Origin: Desulfobacteraceae bacterium
GTDB lineage: Bacteria > Desulfobacterota > Desulfobacteria > Desulfobacterales > Desulfosarcinaceae
Direction of reading: 5' to 3'
Length of the DNA: 21,695 nt
NCBI GenBank assembly: GCA_027025615.1
Contig: JALVQM010000005.1
Location: 1 to 21,695 of the forward strand
In this document: in pieces, positions 15,399 through 21,695 of the stretch
Layout: the number at the start of each line of letters is the position of its first letter
Position numbering within the stretch: the first letter of the stretch is position 1
Notes under the pieces: model-generated
What the model saw: the letters and a program-made list of their open reading frames with translations, nothing else
The model's database searches: none
What the model was told of the DNA's origin: nothing
Translations under genes and position numbers: made by a program

Positions 15399-15857
15399 AT
15401 GATTAGGCAGCAACTGATGAAGACTGGAAAGATAATTTTTCTGGTTATGGGGTTAAGTTTGATATCTGCTTGTGCATCAAATCAAAAAGCATCTGAAGAT
15501 TTATTTCTGGAAAAATTGTTGTTGTCCAATATCCAGGAAACACCTTACACGTTGCATGTAAAGGTAATTTCGACTGAAAAAGATAGACTGATTCGTGCAG
15601 ACAGCGGTCAGGTAGGCTACATCAAGTTCAGGATACTGGCCAGGTTGATTGAAGCCTTTAAGGGCAATGTTCCTGATACCATAGAATATTTTCATATTAT
15701 GGAGGCTCCGACCAAAGGCCCTGCCATTGATGAAGAATTTATTGTCAGCCTGGAATTTTCACCTGAAAAGCGGCAATACTATGTCCCCGGCAACGGATAT
15801 GTTTTGCCTGCAAATGAGAGATTGCTGAACCTTGCCCGCCGGAAGCGCCTGAACTGA
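15399..15857 (+). CDS. Small predicted lipoprotein of unknown function
   Basis: A 152-residue protein with a lipoprotein signal: basic start (MIRQQLMKTGK), hydrophobic stretch IIFLVMGLSLI and lipobox ISAC with Cys near residue 25. The mature part (about 127 residues) is mostly beta-type, with HVKVISTEKDRLIRADSGQVGY and VSLEFSPEKRQYYVPGNGY, resembling small envelope proteins but not a family I can name. GGGAG lies upstream of the ATG at 15399; a second in-frame ATG (15417) is less well placed. It starts 61 bases after the AcuA-like gene and could share its transcript. No link to aromatic metabolism is evident from the sequence. Confidence 0.75.
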   Translation: MIRQQLMKTGKIIFLVMGLSLISACASNQKASEDLFLEKLLLSNIQETPYTLHVKVISTEKDRLIRADSGQVGYIKFRILARLIEAFKGNVPDTIEYFHIMEAPTKGPAIDEEFIVSLEFSPEKRQYYVPGNGYVLPANERLLNLARRKRLN

Positions 15858-15985
15858 AATCAGGCAGGGCAGCCGCTTATATCATCATCTTGATTATTTA
15901 TAATTTCAATCCATTGTATATTGTTGTCCACTGGTTTTTAGGCCATGCCGGCATAATGTGCTGCCTGTATGCGCCCAAATTTTCC

Positions 15986-16021
15986 TTGACATCGATTGCC
16001 AACATAACTACATAGTAGCTA
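15986..16021 (+). promoter_or_regulatory. bamB promoter with TAACTA-N5-TAGCTA operator candidate
   Basis: A perfect -35 TTGACA lies at 15986-15991. Possible -10 boxes are TACATA 16009-16014 (17-base spacer) or CATAGT 16011-16016 (19). TAACTA (16005-16010) and TAGCTA (16016-16021) are separated by five bases and overlap the -10 region, matching the pair at 13687-13703. A GCCAA lies between -35 and these sites in both promoters. The leader to bamB would be about 230 bases. Confidence 0.6.
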
Positions 16022-16156
16022 TATTGTAACCAATGCGAATGTCTTCGGTCAGCAGTATTCCCCAGACTGAAGATGCTGGTTGTAAACCGAAATTGAAAAC
16101 CGGGAGCTTATCCAGGCGCAATATACAACAACAACATGTTCTATAATTTTGCACTT

Positions 16157-16180
16157 CAGCAGGTTGTTGAAAAATCATTG
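16157..16180 (+). repeat. AGCAGGTTGTTGAAAAA repeat segment
   Basis: The segment beginning CAGCAGGTTGTTGAAAAATC resembles the unit edge at 9092-9110 and lies in the bamB leader. It is a single arm without an obvious partner. It may be a degenerate copy of a dispersed intergenic repeat. Confidence 0.35.
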
Positions 16181-16255
16181 CGCTGTGGAGATATCATCTT
16201 CAAACCAAAAAACAGAATTATGCCGTGAGTTAAGGCGTAAAAACAGGGGTAAAAA

Positions 16256-18250
16256 ATGAGGTATGCAGAGACAGGGTTTAATTTGGAAGTCGATTTGACC
16301 CGAGGCAACATCGAAAAAGTAGCGACCGACCCCCGGGAAACAGAATTATATTTGGGTGGGTTGGGTACCAACGCAAAACTGATTTGGGACAGGGTGCCAC
16401 CGGAAACAGATCCATTCTCTCCCGACAATCTTCTGATTTTCAGCGCTGGTCTGCTGTGCGGCACCCCTGCAACCGGTTGCAACCGGACTATTCTGTCAAC
16501 GATTTCACCCCAAACCAGGCTGATGGCATTTTCAATGATGGGTGGTTTCTGGGCCCCGGAATTGAAATATGCCGGATACGACAAGGTTGTATTGCGGGGA
16601 AAGTCTCCCAAGTTGGTATACTTATGGATAAACAATGACAAGGTTGAATTGAGGGATGCCAGCCACCTTCAGGGCAAAGGGGCCATAGAGACTGCGGAGA
16701 TTATTCGCCGGGAATTGAATGATCCCAGGATCCAGGTTGCCTCAATCGGACTTGCAGGAGAAAACCGGGTTTACTTTGCTTCCGTAGAACAGGGACGTTC
16801 CAGTGCCAGTCGTGGCGGTATTGGAGCCGTAATGGGCGACAAGGGAGTGAAGGCCATAGCTGTCAGGGGTACAAAAGATATCAATGTTGCCCGCCCGGCA
16901 GAATACATGGAACTTTGCAATGAAGTCCTGGACTATATCAAGTGGCGCGAGGAACATCCAATTCCAGGGGTTATGCCGATTCTTGCCGGCCTGGGCTCTC
17001 CTCAGGAGATGAAAATTCACGATGAAAAATGGCACACTGAGAATTTCTCCTGGGGCAATTCACGTCTGCGAAGGAAAGGTTTCTGGACCGAAGAAATTGA
17101 AAAAGAATGGACCGAAACCATGGAAAACGCCCGTCGCAGGCTGATAAGTTGTTACAACTGCCCGATGAAATGCGGCGCAACCATTTCCATGCCCGGCCTT
17201 CCAACTTACATGATGAAATGCTTTACCAAGCTCACCTATACCATGGCTGCCATGTCGGATCTCGATTTTGGCCTGCGCATAGCCCAGAAAGCCACGGAAT
17301 ACGGTGTGGATGGTTTCTCAACTCCTCAAGTCATGGCCTTTGCCCTTGAACTTTACGAAGACGGCATTCTGACGGATGAAGACATGCCGGGCTTGCCATC
17401 AGGAAACGAGGAGCGTTTTTACTGGCTCCTGGATAAAATTGTACGCCGTGAAGGAATCGGGGACATCCTTGCAGACGGTACTTACTGGGCTGCCAAAAAG
17501 ATTGGCAAAGGCGCAGAAAAGTACGCCCATAATACAATCAAGAAGCACGAGCAGTTGCCGCTCAAGCTGTCCATGTTGAATCCAATCTATTTTCTCATGT
17601 ACTGCACCGGAGAAAAAATCAATATTACTCAGATAGAAGGTCAGTTTCCCCAAGCCCCCTTCCCAAAAAGAGAGCAAAGGGAAGAGTTTGTCAAGGACTG
17701 GATCCAGGTCCCTGATGAGAAGTTCAAACAGTACTTTCTGGACTGGGAACTGCGCGGAGAAAATTCGATTCCGTTTTATCCGACAGTAGAGATGACCTGT
17801 GATATTGTGGATTGGCAGGAAATGATGCATTACATCGACGATGCCCTTGGAATGTGTGCCGGGCTGTCGTCATTTCCTTTGAAACCACCATATCATATCC
17901 ACAACTATCCGAAATTCATTTCAGCCGGAGCCGGGATTGAAATGGATGAAGAAGGTTTGAAGCAGGCCGCCCGAAGATACAGGACTCTTGTAAGGGCCGT
18001 CAATATCCGCAGAGGCATGCGCAGAAAAGACGAAAAGCCGCCTGAAAATCACTGGAAGAAAAGATTTCCCGAGTTGGAAAAACAGCTTTTGGATACTTAT
18101 TACCAGTACAAGGGATGGAATCAGGATGGTATTCCCACAAGGGAAACCTTGGAGAACCTGGGTTTGAATTACGTCAGTGAAGATTTTCTGAAAAGAGGAA
18201 TCCTGACCGAAGACGATGGTGAGGCTTTGGCCGGACAAGAGCAGGAATAA
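16256..18250 (+). CDS. bamB: BamB: class II benzoyl-CoA reductase active-site subunit (tungsten aldehyde:ferredoxin oxidoreductase family)
   Basis: A 664-residue protein of the aldehyde ferredoxin oxidoreductase family, which binds W-bis-pyranopterin and a [4Fe-4S] cluster. The cluster ligands appear as C299-x2-C302-x3-C306 (CYNCPMKCG) plus C534 (GMCAG). The N-terminal domain has YLGGLGTNAKLIWDRV and SRGGIGAVMGDKGVKAIAVRG, pterin-binding landmarks. In BamB the enzyme dearomatises benzoyl-CoA to cyclohexa-1,5-diene-1-carbonyl-CoA without stoichiometric ATP. AGGGG lies six bases upstream of the ATG. BamC, BamD and BamE follow, which separates this from general AOR paralogs. The product feeds dch, had and oah on the other strand. 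It is cytoplasmic or membrane-associated within the Bam complex. Confidence 0.93.
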   Translation: MRYAETGFNLEVDLTRGNIEKVATDPRETELYLGGLGTNAKLIWDRVPPETDPFSPDNLLIFSAGLLCGTPATGCNRTILSTISPQTRLMAFSMMGGFWAPELKYAGYDKVVLRGKSPKLVYLWINNDKVELRDASHLQGKGAIETAEIIRRELNDPRIQVASIGLAGENRVYFASVEQGRSSASRGGIGAVMGDKGVKAIAVRGTKDINVARPAEYMELCNEVLDYIKWREEHPIPGVMPILAGLGSPQEMKIHDEKWHTENFSWGNSRLRRKGFWTEEIEKEWTETMENARRRLISCYNCPMKCGATISMPGLPTYMMKCFTKLTYTMAAMSDLDFGLRIAQKATEYGVDGFSTPQVMAFALELYEDGILTDEDMPGLPSGNEERFYWLLDKIVRREGIGDILADGTYWAAKKIGKGAEKYAHNTIKKHEQLPLKLSMLNPIYFLMYCTGEKINITQIEGQFPQAPFPKREQREEFVKDWIQVPDEKFKQYFLDWELRGENSIPFYPTVEMTCDIVDWQEMMHYIDDALGMCAGLSSFPLKPPYHIHNYPKFISAGAGIEMDEEGLKQAARRYRTLVRAVNIRRGMRRKDEKPPENHWKKRFPELEKQLLDTYYQYKGWNQDGIPTRETLENLGLNYVSEDFLKRGILTEDDGEALAGQEQE

Positions 18251-18269
18251 AGCGCAGGGGGTGACTACC

Positions 18270-18809
18270 GTGGACGGTGAGAAGAAAAAGAAAGTAATAA
18301 AGACCATTAGGATTGATGTCGACAAGTGCAACGGTTGCCGGGCCTGTGAGGTTATCTGCTCCGCCTTTCACGCCGAACCGAAATACAGCAGTAATAATCC
18401 GGCCAGGGCACGTATAAGGGTGATCCGCGAGCCACTCAAGGATATTTATGTTCCTGTTTATGCCGGCGAATACACCGTGGCTGAATGTGCAGGAAGGGAC
18501 AAGTACATAATTGATGGGAAGGAATACGACGAATGCTCCTTTTGCCGTGCGTCCTGTCCTTCCCGGGTTGATTTCAAAGAGCCGGATTCCGGACTGCCCC
18601 TCAAGTGCGATATGTGTGAAGGGGAAGACGAGCCGCTGTGTGTGAAATGGTGTCTTGCTGATGCTCTTATCTACGAAGTAAGAGAAGAAGAGATAGAGGA
18701 GGAAGAAGAGGCACCGGAGGAACTCGAAGTCGGGCTTGAATCACTTGCAAGTAAATACGGCCTGCAGAAGTTGTTGGACACCGTTGCCCGAATGTCAAAG
18801 GAGGACTGA
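18270..18809 (+). CDS. bamC: BamC: iron-sulfur electron-transfer subunit
   Basis: A 179-residue ferredoxin-like protein (DmsB/HycB type). Cysteine groups are C20-x2-C23-x2-C26-x3-C30, then CSFCRASCP and CDMCEGEDEPLCVKWC, enough for about three [4Fe-4S] clusters. The C-terminus has an acidic run (REEEIEEEEEAPEE). The GTG at 18270 is preferred: GGGGGTGA lies five bases upstream and the alternatives at 18216 and 18261 overlap bamB or the ribosome site. It is 19 bases after bamB. In the known Bam complex BamC binds BamB and relays electrons to it. Orthology rests on position and cluster pattern. Confidence 0.88.
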   Translation: MDGEKKKKVIKTIRIDVDKCNGCRACEVICSAFHAEPKYSSNNPARARIRVIREPLKDIYVPVYAGEYTVAECAGRDKYIIDGKEYDECSFCRASCPSRVDFKEPDSGLPLKCDMCEGEDEPLCVKWCLADALIYEVREEEIEEEEEAPEELEVGLESLASKYGLQKLLDTVARMSKED

Positions 18810-18883
18810 CAATCGTTCCTGGATTGCGCTTGGTGGGTATCGGAGATTCTTGGCGGAAACTTTAATAAGGATCGACAAGGAAA

Positions 18884-20035
18884 GTGGAAACAATAGCCCC
18901 CTTCAAAGAGGTAGTTGATGAGATAAAAGAGGCCGGCGGAGATATATTCAAACTTTGTTTTCAATGTGGACTGTGTGACGTGGTTTGCCCATGGAACAGG
19001 GTAAGACAGTTCAGTATGCGCAAACTAATACGCGAAGCCGCTTTCGGCCTTACTGAGATTGACGGCGAAGATTTATGGCGCTGTACAACATGCGGAACGT
19101 GCCCGCAGCAGTGCCCTAGAGGTGTCAAGCAGATAGATGTTGCCATGTCACTGCGCAGGGTAGCCTCTGAATACGAAGTTTTCCCTGCATCTGTACGTTC
19201 TGCCAGGACAGCCAGGGCGAGTATAATTTCAGAAGGAAATCCCCTGCAGGGTGAACGTGACAAACGTGCCGAATGGGCTAAAGATCTGCCGGTAAAGCCG
19301 TTTGAAGAAGGCATGGAGATTTTGTACTTTGTAGGCTGTTACCTGAGCTACGACCCGAGGATGAAGAAAGTGGCGATTGCAACTGCAAATATCCTGAATG
19401 CGGCCGGGGTTAATTTCGGAATCCTGGGGGCAAAGGAAAATTGCTGTGGCGAAAGTATCCGCAAGACAGGCAGTGAAGAAGTTTTCAAAAACCTTGCCAG
19501 GGAAAATATAAAGGCTTTTATTGACAACGGGGTGAAAAGAATACTTGTTTCATCTCCCCATTGCTACCACACTTTCAAAAACGAGTATCCCGAATTCATG
19601 GTCAGCTTTGATGTGATTCATATCAGCCAGTTTTTGCTTGAGCTGATTTCAGCCGGAAGACTTGAAATCAAAGGTAAATATGAGCGTACAGTTACCTATC
19701 ACGATCCATGTTACCTTGGACGACACAACGACGTTTTCGATCAGCCCCGAGAAATTCTGAACAGGATTCCCGGGCTTGAGCTTGTAGAAATGCGCGATAC
19801 GCGCAGGGCCAGTCTATGCTGTGGCGGCGGTGGCGGCAGAATATGGATGGATACTCCGATCGGCGAAAGATTTTCAGATCTTAGGCTGCAACAGGCTAAA
19901 GATGTTTCGGCCCAGGTACTGGCCACTGCATGCCCTTATTGTATTACTAATTTTGAGGAAAGTCGCCTCAACCTGGAGTACGATGACATCCTGGAAATAA
20001 AGGATCTAACTGAAATTGTCCAGGAAGTAATATGA
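18884..20035 (+). CDS. bamD: BamD: HdrD-like iron-sulfur subunit
   Basis: A 383-residue protein with two N-terminal [4Fe-4S] motifs (C25-x2-C-x2-C-x3-C35-P and C67-x2-C-x2-C-x3-C77-P) and two C-terminal CCG domains (C152 with C187-C188-G; then HDPCYLGRHND and LCCGGGGGRIW). This matches the HdrB/C or HdrD architecture, which in heterodisulfide reductase holds non-cubane clusters. In BamD it links BamE to BamC/BamB. The GTG at 18884 is the only start in frame after the TAA at 18866; ribosome-site spacing is short for AAGGA at 18877 or long for AAGGA at 18867. It follows bamC by 74 bases with no supported gene between. No disulfide substrate is expected here. Confidence 0.9.
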   Translation: METIAPFKEVVDEIKEAGGDIFKLCFQCGLCDVVCPWNRVRQFSMRKLIREAAFGLTEIDGEDLWRCTTCGTCPQQCPRGVKQIDVAMSLRRVASEYEVFPASVRSARTARASIISEGNPLQGERDKRAEWAKDLPVKPFEEGMEILYFVGCYLSYDPRMKKVAIATANILNAAGVNFGILGAKENCCGESIRKTGSEEVFKNLARENIKAFIDNGVKRILVSSPHCYHTFKNEYPEFMVSFDVIHISQFLLELISAGRLEIKGKYERTVTYHDPCYLGRHNDVFDQPREILNRIPGLELVEMRDTRRASLCCGGGGGRIWMDTPIGERFSDLRLQQAKDVSAQVLATACPYCITNFEESRLNLEYDDILEIKDLTEIVQEVI

Positions 20036-20112
20036 ATAAAAGCAAATTCGTCTAACCACACAAGCACGCCCCTAAAGCAAAAGGGCGAAAGAATCTTACG
20101 AGGTGATAGAAA

Positions 20113-21695
20113 GTGGGAAACGAACAATTGTCAGCAGAAACCAAAGAACTACTCATCAGGGACCTGGACGGAAAACAATTTGGTGACGTACTGGTTGTCG
20201 GAGGAGGGGTCAGCGGTATACAGGCCTCCCTGGATCTTGCGACAGCCGGTTTCAAGGTTTATCTGGTGGAGAAAGGGCCGAGTATCGGTGGCCACATGGC
20301 CCAGCTCGACAAGACCTTTCCCACCAATGACTGTTCCATGTGAATTCTTTCACCTAAACTGGTCGAGGTCGGCCGGCATCCAAATATAGAGGTTCTGACA
20401 TACACTGAAGTTGAAGGTGTAGAGGGCCAAGCAGGTGATTTTCAGGTAACCCTGAAAAAAAAGCCCAGATACATTATTGAGGAAAAATGTACCGGCTGTA
20501 CCACTTGCATGGAGTATTGCCCTGTAGAGTATCCAGATCAATTCAACCAGGAGATATCACAAAACAAGGCGATCCATATTTATTTTTCCCAGGCGATTCC
20601 CCTTGTTGCCTATATAGATGAAAGCTGCCTTTTCCTGAAAGAGAAAAAGTGCGACATTTGCCGGGGAGTTTGCCAGACCGACGCCATAGACTTCAACCAG
20701 ACTGCTGAGAAGATGGATATCAAGGTTGGAGCGATAATTCTATCGGTAGGTCTGGAACCGTTTGACCCCCGGGTCAGGGACGAATACGGCTACGGCAAAT
20801 ACCAGAACGTGGTCACAAGTATGGACTACGAGCGACTCCTGTCTTCAACCGGGCCATATGAAGGCCAGGTACTGCGTTTGTCGGATCATAAACACCCCAA
20901 AAAAATCGCCTGGCTCCAGTGCATCGGTTCCCGGCGGGTGACTGCCGGTGATAACAGCTATTGTTCAGCGGTTTGTTGTACTTATACCCAAAAACAGGTG
21001 ATTCTGACCAAGGATCATGATCCTGGGGCTGAATGCACCATATTTCATAACGATATCCGTTCCTATGGTAAGGATTTCGAAAGGTACTTCCAAAGGGCTG
21101 ACCAGCTTTCCGATATTCGTTTTATAAGAAGTTATGCTTCCATAGTCGGGGAGGACCCGCAAACCAAGAACGTTGTCATCAGGTATTCTACTTTTGACGA
21201 TGGTGTCAAAGAAGAAGAATTTGACATGGTGGTCTTGTCCGTTGGTTTGAATCCACCAAAAGACAACCAGAAACTGGCCGAACAATTTGGTATCAAGCTC
21301 AACGAGCACGGATTTTGTGAGATCAACCCTGCTAATCCCATTGAGACCAGCAGGGCAGGGGTTTTCGTGAGTGGAACTTTTCAGGGGCCTACCGATATTC
21401 CCGAGTCTGTTTTTTCGGCAAGTGGAGCCGGGTCCCAATGCGGACAACTTTTAAATTACCGTCGTGGGAAGCTGACCACTGAAAGGTTGTATCCGCCCGA
21501 AGAGGATGTTTCCGGTCAGCAACCGCGGATAGGCGTTTTTGTCTGTCACTGCGGGGCTAATATCGGCAGCGTAGTCAACGTGCCTTCGACCGTAGATTAC
21601 GCCCTTTCCCTGCCCAACGTGGTTTACGCCACGGATCAGTTGTTTTCATGTGCCACCAACTCGGCCATGGAGATTACGGAGCTTACCAAGGAAAA
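20113..21695 (+). CDS. bamE: BamE: HdrA-like FAD subunit with selenocysteine (3' end outside the window)
   Basis: The frame starts with GTG (ribosome site GAGGTGAT) and remains open for 527 codons if the TGA at 20341-20343 is read as selenocysteine (residue 77). The context is TFPTNDCSM-U-ILSPKLVEVG, the conserved HdrA Cys/Sec position. The FAD loop VVGGGVSGIQ lies near residue 28, EKGPSIGGHMAQ near 53. Two ferredoxin motifs follow: C126-x2-C-x2-C-x3-C136 and C172 with C180, C183, C187. At residue 475 a new HdrA-like start, GVFVCHCGANIG, appears, so the full protein is a tandem HdrA, as expected for BamE. It probably takes part in flavin-based electron bifurcation or confurcation supplying BamB. 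A gene caller stopping at TGA would give a false 76-residue peptide. Confidence 0.92.
20341..20369 (+). promoter_or_regulatory. UGA Sec codon and candidate bacterial SECIS hairpin
   Basis: Directly after the UGA, ACCU (20352-20355) can pair with AGGU (20366-20369), exposing GGUC (20361-20364) in the loop, 17 bases from the UGA. Apical GGUC at about this distance is typical of bacterial SECIS elements. The stem is short and alternatives exist, so the hairpin itself is tentative; Sec reading is supported mainly by the protein context. Confidence 0.55.

Larger units (their letters stand above)
15858..16255. other. Intergenic region of 398 bases upstream of bamB
   Basis: No coding frame supported. 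It contains the bamB promoter and operator candidate (15986-16021), a predicted leader of about 230 bases, and the repeat-like CAGCAGGTTGTTGAAAAATCA (from 16157). No terminator with T-tract was recognised after the lipoprotein gene. The long leader may carry regulation, but no known riboswitch class was recognised. Confidence 0.5.

Noticed and set aside
20113..20343. A short 76-residue protein or frameshifted bamE ending at TGA
   Set aside because: HdrA homology continues in the same frame past the TGA, which lies at the known Cys/Sec site, so Sec decoding is the better reading.

Overview
The window comes from an obligate anaerobe that degrades monoaromatic compounds through benzoyl-CoA. The best guess is a member of the Desulfobacterota (sulfate-reducing or syntrophic), because it encodes the ATP-independent class II benzoyl-CoA reductase modules BamB-BamE, including a selenocysteine-type HdrA-like subunit. 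This assignment rests on gene content and moderate GC only; there is no rRNA marker. No tRNA, rRNA, CRISPR array, transposase or transcription-factor gene was seen.

Bases 1-13591 hold one long minus-strand gene train, transcribed right to left. From its promoter at about 13691-13719 the order is: 6-oxocyclohex-1-ene-carbonyl-CoA hydrolase (oah/bamA); an SDR dehydrogenase; a SCP2-type thiolase with an in-frame TAA; its DUF35 partner; cyclohexadienoyl-CoA hydratase (dch/bamR); 6-hydroxycyclohexenoyl-CoA dehydrogenase (had/bamQ); indolepyruvate:ferredoxin oxidoreductase iorA and iorB; a PaaK-type arylacetate-CoA ligase; a ketopantoate-reductase-family protein; a BadF/HgdC-type ATPase activase; one HgdB/BcrC-family iron-sulfur protein; and the 5' part of an ADP-forming acyl-CoA synthetase cut by the window edge. 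The first half covers ring hydration, oxidation, ring opening and beta-oxidation. The second half looks like an arylpyruvate/arylacetate module, possibly with a radical dehydratase or double-cubane reductase.

Bases 13592-16255 contain a divergent control region, a GNAT acetyltransferase, an AcuA-like acetyltransferase, a small lipoprotein and two intergenic stretches of about 360 and 400 bases. The acetyltransferases may tune the acyl-CoA synthetases of the pathway.

Bases 16256-21695 (plus strand) hold bamB (tungsten aldehyde oxidoreductase family, active-site subunit), bamC (iron-sulfur electron-transfer protein), bamD (HdrD-like) and bamE (HdrA-like). The bamE reading frame crosses a UGA in the context DCSM-U-ILSPK and continues open to the window end.

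The most interesting signals are: a shared promoter-embedded motif (TARCTA-N5-TAGCTA) at the head of both aromatic operons; the Sec codon in bamE; the nonsense codon just before the thiolase active-site Cys; the unpaired HgdB/activase pair inside a class II reductase locus; and the two acetyltransferases between the operons.
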